The notes beneath the pieces were generated by a model that was not told the origin of the DNA, ran no database searches, and was given only the letters and a program-made list of their open reading frames with translations. Of a DNA stretch of 64,000 bases, positions 9,273-21,300 are shown in pieces. Position 1 is the first letter of the stretch. Every line of letters starts with the position of its first letter. Source of the stretch: Arctopsyche grandis (lineage: Eukaryota > Arthropoda > Insecta > Trichoptera > Hydropsychidae); NCBI RefSeq assembly GCF_051622035.1, contig NC_135355.1:29172986-29236985 (forward strand), given 5' to 3'. The translations under genes and the position numbers were made by a program.

Positions 9273-9680
9273 CTAGTGTTAGGCCCGTTGATTTCAATGG
9301 GTGGTTTTGAAAAGGAATAAAAATAAAGTTAAAGAAATTGAAACGACCGGTTTCGGAAAAAATTGATGCACGAATTACAAATTTCAAAGTGATTACGAAA
9401 GTTACGAATTACGTTTTGTGCATCCCCGACGCCACGACGTCTTCGCCCCCGATGCCTCCGGCACCCCGGGGCCTTCGCCCCCAGCGCTCCCGACGCCTCC
9501 GACGCCCCTGGGCCTTCGCCCCCAACGCCCCCAGCGCTTCCGACACCCCGGGGCCTTCGCCCCCACCCCCGAAATGAAAAAAAATGAAAATAATTGGTGG
9601 AAATAATTGGTTCCCTATACTGGTTGATCGTCCGTCACAAACAAACATACATACATATTTAGCGACAGTCGGTTTTTATA
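9273..9680 (-). mobile_element. Helitron family 2 copy with GC-rich internal repeats
   Basis: The minus-strand 3' end is at 9273: the hairpin CCCATTGAAATCAACGGG followed by CCTAACACTAG. The body holds a GC-rich tandem region (9425-9575, GGGGGCGAAGGCCC units) in a very AT-rich context. The likely 5' part, near 9680, carries TGTGACGGACGATCAACC. Open frames across the GC-rich part are repeat translations, not genes. Confidence 0.5.
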
Positions 9681-9972
9681 TATATTGTTATACCAGAATC
9701 CGACGGCCCCCCCCGGCACCCTCCCCCCGGCGCCCCGAAAAGCATGGTTGACAATAGAGAAATATTTTTGGTGCCAAAAGCATCATCCCAATCTTTGTTT
9801 ATCATTCATCTCTGTAGCCCCGCCACTGGATCCTACCCAATACAAAAGATATATAGGTTTCTTTGACGCTTTCGCGTACACTTCAAAATTACTGGACACC
9901 AATTATTGATGCAATTCCTGAGCATTAAAACATAGGGTTTTAGTGATAAACCATCACTAAAACCCACAATTA
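9681..9972. other. Short gene-free stretch with hairpin
   Basis: Holds a GTAGCCCCGCCACTGGAT segment (9819-9836, reminiscent of a hAT end) and a perfect 13-bp hairpin GGGTTTTAGTGAT / ATCACTAAAACCC at 9935-9965. Confidence 0.5.
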
Positions 9973-10717
9973 CACTGAGCAACAAAAAAAAATACCAGAG
10001 CGGAGACTAGCCAATCTTTACTAAGTTTGACCCACTGAATTCGAATATGATATTGATTTTTGTTGGTGGGTGATCGTTTACGAGATATGAGCGTTTAAAA
10101 AAATCCGCGATTTTTACAGTTTTTTGGCTTTTGCGGTCTTTAACTCAAAATTCAAAATCTGTGAGGTGGTACAGCGGTCGGACCTCACAGAGTACAGCGG
10201 TCGGACTACATGCCATCTCGCTTGCACCTAACATATTACGCGATACAACCATATATACAACGAAAGCATTTAAATTGCAATTACCGCTTGAGTTAGTACG
10301 TTTAGATAAAAAAAAATATTGAGATAGAAAACCAATCCTTATAAACGTGGTGAAATAAAAAAAATTCCCAAATAAATGAAAAATAGCACGGAAAAAAAAT
10401 ATATTTTTGACTTTTAAAATTTGCTAGACAATTAATTAGAAGTATTTTAAAGCAATGAAATATAACAATTAATAGGAAAATATCTGACTATTGATTCCAA
10501 TACTCACTTTGAGCGTAACAATCCTAAATTTTGAGTTAAAGACCGCAAAAGCCAAAAAACTGTAAAAATTGCGGATTTTTTTAAGCGCTCATATCTCGTA
10601 AACGATCACCCGCCAACAAAAATCAATATCATATTCGAATTCAGTGGGTCAAACTTAGTAAAGATTGGCTAGTCTCCACTCTGGTAACTCAAAAACGTGA
10701 TTTTTTGTTGCTCAGTG
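9973..10717. mobile_element. Foldback transposon, 745 bp, arms about 190 bp
   Basis: The terminal CACTGAGCAACAAAAAA is mirrored by TTTTTTGTTGCTCAGTG, and the inverted arms continue for about 190 bp with few differences (AGACTAGCCAATCTTTACTA and GGCTTTTGCGGTCTTTAAC in both). It is flanked by TTA at 9970-9972 and 10718-10720, a 3-bp duplication as in PIF/Harbinger elements. The centre carries a direct duplication of GTACAGCGGTCGGAC. No transposase is encoded. A damaged second copy lies at 49317-49946. Confidence 0.8.
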
Positions 10718-11388
10718 TTATTATTTATATTATATAAATCTTCAACAATATTTTGAAAGTAAATATTATTATTTATTTATAAAATAATAGTGTTCTCAAC
10801 TTATTTGTCCAGAGGTTCTCAATTTTAATATTTAAAATATTTATAGAATAATTTATTTAACCTCAAAATTATAAAAAAATCTCTAAAGTGAGCTGACTAA
10901 GTGTTCGATTTCAATTTCGATGTGTGTGAGTGCGTGCGTGCGTGCGTATGTCCGTCCGTTCGTGTGTGTGTGCGTGCGTGCGTGTGATTTTGATTTCGAT
11001 TTCGATGTGTGGGTGAGCGTGCGTGCGTGCGATTTCAATTTCGATGTTGATGTGTGTAAATTCAAATCTTGATTCGTCGAAATCTTGCTAAAAAATCAAA
11101 ATCTTGCTTTTTCTCAAAAATCTTTTTCTCCAAAATCAAAATCAAAATCAAACGAAATCTTGCTCAGTGAACATGTTCGTGCACAAGTGTGCAACACTGT
11201 GCGCTTACAAAAGTTACACGCGGCATTGCCGGTGGAGACAGAGGCTAAACGCGATACCAGCTTAGTACGTGTTGTGCTGTAGTTTTGCACAAAATGTTTG
11301 TAAACAAATGTGCTGCACACTATTTTGGTGGAATCGTACCTTAACACTTTCAAGCGAGCGTCTGTCTCATGCGGACCTAAGTCCAACT
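10718..11388. repeat. AT-rich flank with GTGTGCGTGCGT and AAATCAAAATC low-complexity tracts
   Basis: Degenerate TGCG/TGTG repeats at 10920-11055 are interleaved with GATTTCGATTTCGATG phrases, and A/T-rich AATCAAAATC repeats follow at 11078-11165. The open frames here (Thr/His/Lys/Ser repeats) are compositional. No gene seen. Confidence 0.6.
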
Positions 11389-11396
11389 CTCATAAG

Positions 11397-11498
11397 TAGA
11401 GGTAGGATAGTCACAGTGCTATCCATTGTTCGGCAAACCTTTAACAATGCATTTACAACCTTTGAACAATACACGGCCCCCTCAGGCTCCGGTGACTA
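11397..11498 (-). mobile_element. Short hAT-type MITE, 102 bp, identical to 5889-5990
   Basis: TAGAGGTAGGATAG to CCGGTGACTA with perfect CTCATAAG duplications at 11389-11396 and 11499-11506. The right duplication is at once followed by the next element. Confidence 0.85.
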
Positions 11499-11506
11499 CT
11501 CATAAG

Positions 11507-11671
11507 TAGACTGCGGATAGAGACCGTGCTTTTTCCAAGAATCGGGGCGGTTTGGCTCTATTTACAAAGCTAGAGTACAAAAAAAAAGGTTGGGCGAACT
11601 TTTTACAACAATTGAACAATAGCATTTACAACAATTAAACAATAAACGGCGCGCTGTGGATCCGGCCACTA
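11507..11671. mobile_element. Short hAT-type MITE abutting the previous one
   Basis: Starts TAGACTGCGGATAGAGACCG immediately after the CTCATAAG duplication, ends GGATCCGGCCACTA, and is followed by CTCAAAG, a near copy of the same duplication. The interior AATCGGGGCGGTTTGGCTCT is shared with 42800-42923. Confidence 0.65.
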
Positions 11672-11847
11672 CTCAAAGTGACTTTGGCCTTTTATTTGGA
11701 TTCCGAACATGTTTTTAACCAAAATCGGATTTACGAGGTATATAAATTGAGCTGCCGACGCAGTAAATTGACTGATTCCACTGACAACCCTACAAGCGGG
11801 CCCGTACTATCATCTGCTAGTGCGTCTGCCTCAGCTGGGCCGACTCT

Positions 11848-12619
11848 TAGGACGAAAACACACTGAGTGGTATGGGACGTCACGTCCCTGACTTGTAAAC
11901 AGTGGGTGTTCTCCAAACCGAATTAGAGTGTAGTTGCACGTGCAGAATGCATATGTTTGGGAAGTCGCACGTGTATGCATATCCATATGCAGCCAACAAG
12001 TTTCTTCTACATTTATTCAAATATGGGATTCATCGCTGTTTTTTATTTTATTTTATTTTTTACATAGATATACCAGGAAGGCCTGACAGGTAGACCCCAA
12101 TGCGCCTTCCTAGTAAATTAATTACAAACATTGGAGCATTTTTATTACATAAATCACTGTATTTCGAGAGGCCGAAGAACACGAAAATTAACAATTCATT
12201 TATTAATTAATTAATCCATTGAGACATCTATGGATTGAGACTTGTACATATTTTTTTACATATTGTACATAAATAAAATTCAGACAGCGGGTAGGATGAT
12301 TTTTGCCAATTTGAGGAACAGTTTCAACAATGAAAATCAGAAAAATTGGCAAACTCCCATAAGAAACGATCGACTTAGAGTCAAATATCCAAGTCTAACC
12401 AGCAGTATTAAAGATAAGCACGGGATCGAACCCAGCTTAACATAAACGCAACCACCGATCCATACTGCTGGCTATCGATCACTCAACCAAGGATAAAATA
12501 TCACCGAAAACACCCCAGGGGGTGATTTTAGGACTGTGTATCATTTATGTTTTTTCGCATGTTTAAAATTATCTAAAAAAAAAAACACGTACCACATACC
12601 ACACAGTGTGTTTTCGCGC
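11848..12619. mobile_element. TIR element (ACGAAAACACACTG ends) split by a SINE
   Basis: Left end TAGGACGAAAACACACTG, right end CACAGTGTGTTTTCGCG. The interior next to the right end, ATGTTTAAAATTATCTAAAA, is shared with the compact copy at 44878-45006, which shows that the two ends belong to one element. The SINE 12072-12478 lies inside. Confidence 0.6.
12072..12478 (-). mobile_element. tRNA-headed SINE copy, nested
   Basis: Minus strand: head with GGTTGCGTTTATG and B box GGTTCGATCCC (about 12425), body with GGAGTTTGCCAATTTTTCTG, tail TAGGAAGGCGCATTGGGGTC to AGGCCTTCCTGG at 12072. It is the same family as 4085-4440. Confidence 0.75.
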
Positions 12620-15265
12620 GTTTGTCTTTCAATTTTTGAAGCTCAACCGATTTATTCCTACTTTTCGCTTAGTTTTGACACAGTTTCTACGAGCTCGTTC
12701 GCCGCGAAACGAAGGTCTTATTTGCACATTTTCAACGTCCAAAGAAAAAAATAGAAATCGCACATGTATTGAACTTGAACGACTTGAATCGGAGGAGTCT
12801 AACGAAAGTCACATGACTTTGAATAGATTCTAATGAAAATATATACATATTCCTTTTGTACGTAGAGCAGTTGTTTTCTGTACTTTTCCATCAGTGCGTT
12901 ACTAATTATCGTTCATGTTTACATTTTTTTTATTTATTTTTTATTTATCCGGTTAAAACTTGAAGTCCTTGACCTGAACTGATGTTCAACAGTCGGTGTG
13001 ACTCAATCGTTTCAATCAATTTTAACACTTTCGTAAATATGTACATATGTGAGGAAAATATAATACAATCCCACTCTAATGAGTCTAACTAGAAAATAAA
13101 TTTCAGCACTGAAAATTTTCTTCAGAAAATGCTCCAAAGCAAACCATTCCGTAGTGTATTGTAATTGTTTGTACTAAAATTTGACTTGATCTCTAAAACA
13201 CGATGTCTGGCACCTAATTTTACACGCGATAACCGTGAAGATAAACGATAATCACAAAAGCAGTCAAAACAGTGAATAAAATACTATGTTTTGTACTAGA
13301 TAAAAATTCTCGATATCTAAAAAAAAAATGATTTTCGGTCGTGAAGTACAGGGATCGGCAAACTTTTCAACTTGTCCATGAGCTGGAATTCGCATATGCA
13401 GTCCTCGTTCAAATGAATGGGAATAACCGGTCTATAATTATAATTGCAGTTCTAACTGCACGTCGTTGGCAAAACTCCAATTTACATAGCTAGTAAATTT
13501 CAACTCGGTAGTTCGACATTAATCGTATGTATGTACAGTGATGATTTGATTTTTTTGTCTCCTAATATAATTAATGATGAAATGTTCGATACGCCTGTCA
13601 CAATGTTAAAGATCACCAACCTTTGATTCACTTCGATTTTGTTTAAATAATCTATAAATAAATGTACATATTTATGTATTTATCTCAAAAACCTCGTGCC
13701 ACATCGACTTAATGGTCATTTAAATAATAATATGTAATTTCAAGTTAGCAAAAAAAATTAAATATGTAGACTTTTTCCTCAATCGCGATTATTGTTAAAG
13801 ACTATATTCGTAAATCTACAAGCTAAATCAGCAATGACAATATTTGTCCAAAGTTCAATATCAACATTTGATTTTCATTCACTTGCTCATTCTTTGAGAA
13901 GCTTAATTTGAGCTCTGCAATTCTGTTTAATTCTTTGAATTTTATTTAATTCTTTGATTGATGTCGCACTGTTGCCCCCCCCCTCCCCTCCCCTCTGGAC
14001 ACTTATATTTTTAAACAATAAATTTTCTTATAAATAAATCATATTTCGTAGTCGAACTATGATTCTTCTAAGTGGAATTTTATTTAATTCTCATATAAAG
14101 ACAATTTAATATATTATCCCTATTAATTCAATTCAGATTCGTTTAAATACGAGTAAACAATAGTACGAGATTTTAGCTCGGAATTTTACCGATTTAAAAT
14201 TCAGCACACTTCCAATTAACCCTTTTAAACGAAAAAATAAATAGTGTGGCCAAAACACTAGATTCCAATATTCATTTTGAACAGGAAATTGACAGATTTT
14301 GAGACATCGACCGAACAACACCAAGATATAGAAAAATCGCGCGATTTAAAAAACACATGCAAAAAACATCTCCGAATCTTGAGCCAATCAACATTTTTTA
14401 TTACCAGATTCGTGTTCACTGGGCATAAGTCATATCTCGTCTCTGAACCATTTTTCGTGTCGAACAGTGTTATTTTACCCACATACGCTGTTGAATGTAC
14501 GTAGTGACAAAAAAATTACAATGTTTGTAATTTTTAGCTATTTTTCCTTATAAAAAAACCAGCAATCAAACTATTTCTTATCACATAAATATATGGACTT
14601 TTATCGATATATCATATTGTATGTATGTACATATGTACCTACTTATCACATACATTTTTACTATTCCTATTACATTCTGTTATCTTGTTATTTCTTTCCT
14701 GTAAATACCACTTATTATAAATTGTTACTTAAATAATTGTGATATCTTCATCGATGATACGTCGTAGATGTATAAATTTTATTTAATAGATGATTATTTT
14801 CAATTCTTATTTTGCCATAATCACATCATTTAAATGAGCATTGCATTGAAATTTGCAGACGTTACTGCATTTAATATTCATATTATATTTAGCATTCCCA
14901 TACTCTAACGCGGATATTTTCCTTATGCATGTAAATATGTGTATATGTATGTAGTATTATACTGCACTTGGTCAAGTCAGATATAAACACACACCCACTT
15001 TGCCGGTGATAATTTAGCCTCATTTCTTATCAATTTAATCATGATAATTGTGCAAATGTAACGGAAGCCTTGTAATTTCGTCAATGTCTAGTAATTATCA
15101 TTTGATTAAAAAAAATGTTTGTCTCCGCTTTTGAGGCTTCACCTTTATTTGTTTTTGTCACACTATCTCTTGTGGGAAATTGAGCTTTTATACATATGTA
15201 CATATATAATACAATCATAGTGTTTCGTTGATTTTTATCTTTATTTTATTACTTTTTGTTTTCAG
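12620..15265. other. Gene-free upstream region of pyruvate carboxylase
   Basis: AT-rich, with a slightly CpG-richer part at 12600-12830 that could hold an untranslated exon, a hAT-like end GGGATCGGCAAACTTTT at 13351-13367, and a C-rich tract at 13975-13997. Any real promoter of the downstream gene is not identifiable. No coding region seen. Confidence 0.45.
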
Positions 15266-15395
15266 TTCATTTGTGCAGACCAACCGCCGACTCGTTCTTC
15301 ATACTAAATTGCTCAAACTAGTCATTCCTATATTTTTATTTTTTAATTTTACATTTTAATATTAAATTTTTTTTTAAATAAACAATAACTACAAA
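15266..15395 (+). other. Probable 5' UTR part of the first resolved pyruvate carboxylase exon
   Basis: Starts after a good acceptor (TTTTTGTTTTCAG at 15253-15265) and runs into the start codon. This implies at least one further untranslated exon upstream, not located. Confidence 0.45.
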
Positions 15396-18300
15396 ATGAA
15401 AATGTTACGCGCAACCAAGTCAATTAATCAAATATTAGCTCAACGAGCATTATGCTGCACAACAAATGCATCATCCAAGCCGAGATACACCTCTACAAAG
15501 GTATATATTTATATTTCAACAGTTTTATTTTATAAATTTATATTAAATGATACTACTTTTTTCATTTTACAGCCAGCTGGATCTGGCATTGAATATAGAC
15601 CAATACGAAGTGTATTGGTCGCCAACAGGGGGGAAATTGCTATCAGAGTATTCAGAGCTTGTACTGAACTAGGTATCAAATCTGTTGCTATTTACAGTGA
15701 GCAGGATAAAATGCATATGCACAGGTTTTTTTTTTTTGCTATTCATTTTAAATATATTCTAAATCTTACAAACTATTTTACGGACTAAATAATTTTTAAT
15801 AGACAAAAAGCTGACGAATCATATTTGGTTGGGAAAGGCTTACCACCTGTAGAAGCATATCTTAGTATTCCAGAAATTATTAGAATTGCCAAGGAAAATG
15901 ATGTGGATGCGGTTCATCCTGGATATGGTTTCCTTTCAGAAAGGTATAACACATTTCATACTACTCAAGATTCGTTCATACTATCTAGCACTAGAAGGCA
16001 ACAGCACTACGTGCACAGAAAATACTATACAGCAGGGCACGTTTCGGCACGTTCAGACTTGTTTTGGCCGAGTTCAATGCAACATACGGCGCAATATCGT
16101 CACAATATGACATTTCCGAAAATGTTCGCTTGTGCACTTTCGTTAGTACACGTGCACTCGCTACTATGACGTCGTGCGTGAATATTTCCACAGTTGTGAA
16201 AGAAAACTGTTTTTGCTTGATACGTTATGGTGACATGTACTGCTGTATAATATGAATAGATCGTGTCGGTTACTGCTGCTACGTTTACACCACCTACATA
16301 TTGTATATGTAGAACATATGAATGTGTCTATATAGTAAGGTGACCATTTTTTCTGAATTCAAAACCAGGTCATTTTTTTTCCAAAAACATATTTCTAAAT
16401 ACTAATATTATTAAAAATCAAGATTAAAGTATCATAGACGCTCATTTATGCAAAAAAAAATAATTAATTTTCTTGAATGCTCTTATAGAATTCTACACAA
16501 ACCTGGTTTAAACTGGGTTCTACATAAGGCTGATTAAAAAAAAGAATTGATTAGCAAACATCGTAAGGTGTCAACATTCAATTTTGTTTTATCGCTGAAT
16601 ATATATTATTATACATATATTGTTCATCAAAGTAAAAAATCCTTCGGCTGGTACATTTGTTCCTGATAAATGGAAACAACATTTGACTAATATGCCAATA
16701 TTTTTGTAGACGACATCATTTTCACCGAATAATTTGTATATTTATCCATCTATTAGATAAAAAATTCAATTACATAAAAGAGCGTACTGGTTTTATCTCA
16801 CAACTTACCAGGACAGATACCCAAAAAACAGGACTGTCCTGGTAAAATCAGTACGAATGGTCACCTTACTATATAAAACGTATTAAAGAATATGTACTTT
16901 TAGTACTGCTGTTTACATGAAGTTGCCGGTATGTGCTGTGCCATTATGAATGGACCTTTATATGTATAATGTGTAAAATTATATTATAAACACAAATGTT
17001 TAATAAAACAAATCTTTAGATCTGACTTCGCCCAAGCTATCATCGATGCTGGACTTCGGTTTATTGGACCGTCACCTAAAGTTGTCCAACAAATGGGTGA
17101 CAAAGTTGCCGCTAGAAAAGCTGCTATTGAAGCCAGTATGTAAATTTTTTAAATTTTATCCTTTATGTGAATGAATACAAAAAAAGATCTGACCCAAATT
17201 TGTACGAATGTAATGTCCTTTAACGAATCCACCACTAAACAAAATTCAGACTACTTTTGGTGCTATTCATATTACTCGTGCAGGCTTAATACCATTAACA
17301 AGATCAAAGAAATACTAATTTTATTTGTATTTCAGAGGTTCCAATCGTACCCGGTACCGATGGTCCAATAACGACTAAAGAAGAAGCCTTAGATTTTTGT
17401 AAAAAGCATGGTTTACCTGTGATATTCAAGGTTTTCATAATATATAACATACGTTGTTGTTTTTGTTTATGAATTTATTCTTCGATATTTTTATACATAT
17501 TTTGTATTTATTCAACAGGCTGCGTTCGGCGGAGGTGGACGAGGTATGAGAGTTGTACGAAGCATGACAGAAGTGGGCGAATCGTTCGAGAGGGCCTCAT
17601 CTGAAGCCAAAGCCGCTTTCGGAAATGGTTCAATGTTCATCGAGAAGTTCATAGAGAGGCCACGTCACATCGAAGTTCAACTGCTGGGTGACAAAGCCGG
17701 AAACGTAGTTCATCTATACGAGCGGGATTGCTCTGTGCAACGTCGTCACCAAAAAGTCGTTGAAATCGCACCAGCACCTCACTTGCATCAGAGTATAAGA
17801 GATCGCATGACCGAATGTGCAATTCGCCTGGCTAAACACGTCGGCTATTCCAATGCGGGAACCGTTGAATTTTTGCTCGACGACAAGGGAGAGTTCTATT
17901 TCATCGAAGTCAACGCTCGGTAGTTTGAATTGAAATCTCAGCGGCGATAAAGGATATTGCTTCACATTTTTACAAAGAATTACCATTTCAGGTTGCAAGT
18001 AGAACATACCGTCACTGAAGAAATTACCGGCATCGATTTGGTACAATCGCAAATACGAGTAGCTGAAGGAATGACATTACCGGAAATGGGCTTAACTCAA
18101 GACCAAATTCACACCCAAGGATATGCTATTCAATGTCGAGTTACTACCGAGGATCCGTCCAACGGCTTCCAACCCAGCACTGGGAGAATTGAAGTATTCA
18201 GGTATGACAAATTGTGTTTGAATATATAAAAAAAAAACGTACGATACATTGGATATATTAAAATGCAGGTCTGGAGAAGGTATGGGTATTCGTCTTGATT

Positions 18301-21300
18301 CTGCTTCAGCTTTTGCCGGCGCAATTATTACACCTTATTACGATTCGCTTCTTGTAAAGGTAACATTCAACTTTTTCGTACTACAATCATACATTGAAAT
18401 TCACTTTCAAAGTTAAAGCAGTGAAAAAGTGCAAACCAAAGAGCTTTGACATTCTACATATAATATATTTCCATGTTATTTTGTTTAATTTTTCACTGCT
18501 TTGAAATATATTATACGGATTTTATAATTGCACTCGAATTTTTGACAGGTAATTTCACATGCGTCTGATCTAGCTTCTTCCAGTGCCAAAATGAATCGCG
18601 CGCTGAAAGAGTTCCGTATTAGAGGCGTCAAGACTAATATCCCATTTTTGCTCAACGTCCTCGAAAATCAGAAATTCCAGAATGGTCAGCTATGAAAGCA
18701 CTATTTTTTGTGTATAAATATTGATTACATTTTCTCCGTAGTGGTATAATATAAAACATCTCTTTTAGGTTCCGTTGATACGTACTTTATCGATGAACAT
18801 CCTCAATTGTTTGTCTTCAAACATTCTCAAAATAGAGCTCAAAAGCTGCTCAACTATTTAGGACAGGTAATTTGTGATATTTTTTGAAGCTGAAAGACAG
18901 TAGCAAATTTAGCGTTTGTTATATTTTGATACCAATTTCAGGTCCTTGTAAATGGTCCCACAACTCCGCTAGCGACGAATGTCAGGCCAGCTGAAATCCA
19001 CCCTCACGTTCCTGAAGTGCCTTTGGGTATAGCTTTATAATAAAATTTATTACTAATCTAGTGATTTTAGCCAATTGCAATATCAGCGTTTAGTTTAGTT
19101 TAGATATCGTGCATTGTAAACTTTTTATTTTTGCTCAATTTTTTTTATTTATTATATAATAGAATCAATCTCGTATTGTTTTCATTGTTAGATTTAGATT
19201 TTTTATGCCTATAAAGTTTTAGATTTTTTTTTGTTTAGTGTAGGAGCACACATGAAATTGTATAACAAAATTAACAATGCTTGTACTTAATATGTAACCC
19301 GCTCACTTTAAAAAATATTCCATGTGATTTTGTTTATTTTTAATTCTTTGTGATGTTTATTAAAGTTTTTCCTTGGCTTTCTTGCTCACCACTCGGCTTC
19401 CACTTTCACCATTTTCTCAAACCCTTAATTTTTAAATGGTACATGGAAGTTTTTCGCCTGCAAATCTAAAAAATCCACCGTCTTTCTAACAGTTTGTTTT
19501 CCATTTGTTAGATGTTTTCGGTTTTGGTTTACAGATCTATCCCCAGAAGCGTTGCACCGTCAAGAACTCACTGGTGAGAACACAGGTAAAAAAAATACAC
19601 AAATTCAAATTTTTCTTGATATCGTTTAAAAAAAATAGTACGTCAACGATTTTCAAACGAATCGATTAAAACAGCTCATCTACCACTCTAACTAATTTCA
19701 ACTATATCAAGGTATTAAGAAATACATATTTATTGTTTTGTAAGTAACAGCATGCTTTTAAACTATTATTACACATAGTGATTGCATTTTTTTGAATTCG
19801 TTATTTTTAGATTTGTTTTCTACTTAAAATAGAGTACTGGCTTTTCTTATACCATCGATGCATCTTTTGTTTATTTAATTACATATTTACAATTTTATTA
19901 TGATATTGTTTTTTAAAAATGTGAATTTTAATCCTAGTTGTTCTTCTATTCAATTTTCAACAGGTTTCTCATCAAAAAGCAATTAACTAGGTTATGATGA
20001 AAAAAAGTTTAATTTTTATTTCCCTTGTAATGAATTTTTTTTGTTATAATTAACCTTATTTATAAAATTCAATTGAATGCGCACATTCTCTTTAATGAAT
20101 GCTTTAGTAATGTTCCGTATTATAAACTTTCAGCGATAGCTCCTCCCAGAGGATACAAACAACTCTTGGACGAGGAGGGTCCCGAAGCCTTCGCCAAGGC
20201 AGTCAGAGCTAAAAAAGGACTTCAATTGATGGACACGACTTACAGAGATGCTCATCAATCGTTATTAGCTACCCGTGTTCGTACTCATGATTTGCTAGCT
20301 ATATCTCCGTACGTAGCTCACAACTTCAGCAATTTATATTCATTGGAAAATTGGGGCGGTGCTACATTCGATGTAGCCATGAGGTTAATATTCAAAAATT
20401 AATCACGTAAATGTATAATACAATTTTAGTTAATGATTTTGAATGATTTTAGATTTTTACATGAGTGTCCGTGGGAGCGGCTTCAGGAAATGCGACGTGA
20501 AATACCAAATATTCCATTCCAAATGCTTTTAAGAGGAGCTAATGCTGTCGGTTATACCAACTATCCTGATAATGTCGTATATAAATTCTGCGAATTGGCT
20601 GTAAACATTGTTTTTTTTTTTTCAAAATATTTTCATTTGTAAAATATCTACTTATACATAATCGTACAACTTTTTCGTTTCATTTTAAAAGGTGAAATCC
20701 GGAATGGACATCTTTAGAGTGTTCGATTCTCTAAATTATTTACCAAATCTCATCCTCGGTATGGATGCTGCCGGTAAAGCAGGCGGTGTAGTGGAAGCTG
20801 CTATATCATACACAGGTGATGTGTCCGATCCTAAGAAAACGAAATACGATCTCAAATATTACGTCAACATGGCTGATGAATTAGTCAAAGCTGGTTTGTA
20901 CTTGCTTTATTTTCTTATATTTACAAATAAGAATCTTTTTAATGTATTAATGATCGATTTCAGGAACGCACGTTCTTTGCATAAAGGACATGGCCGGTTT
21001 ATTGAAACCGCAAGCTGCTAAGTAAATATAGTTCTAATATTATAATAGTATATTCTAATATTGTAATTATTATATAACACTAATTTAACACTTTCAGATT
21101 GTTAATCACAGCAATCAGAGATAAACATCCCGATATTCCAATTCACGTCCACACGCATGATACTTCAGGAGCGGGAGTTGCATCTATGTTAGCTTGCGCC
21201 GAAGCAGGTGCTGATATTGTAGATACAGCTGTAGACTCCATGTCAGGAATGACCAGTCAACCTAGCATGGGAGCCATTGTCGCATCTTTACAAGGAACGC

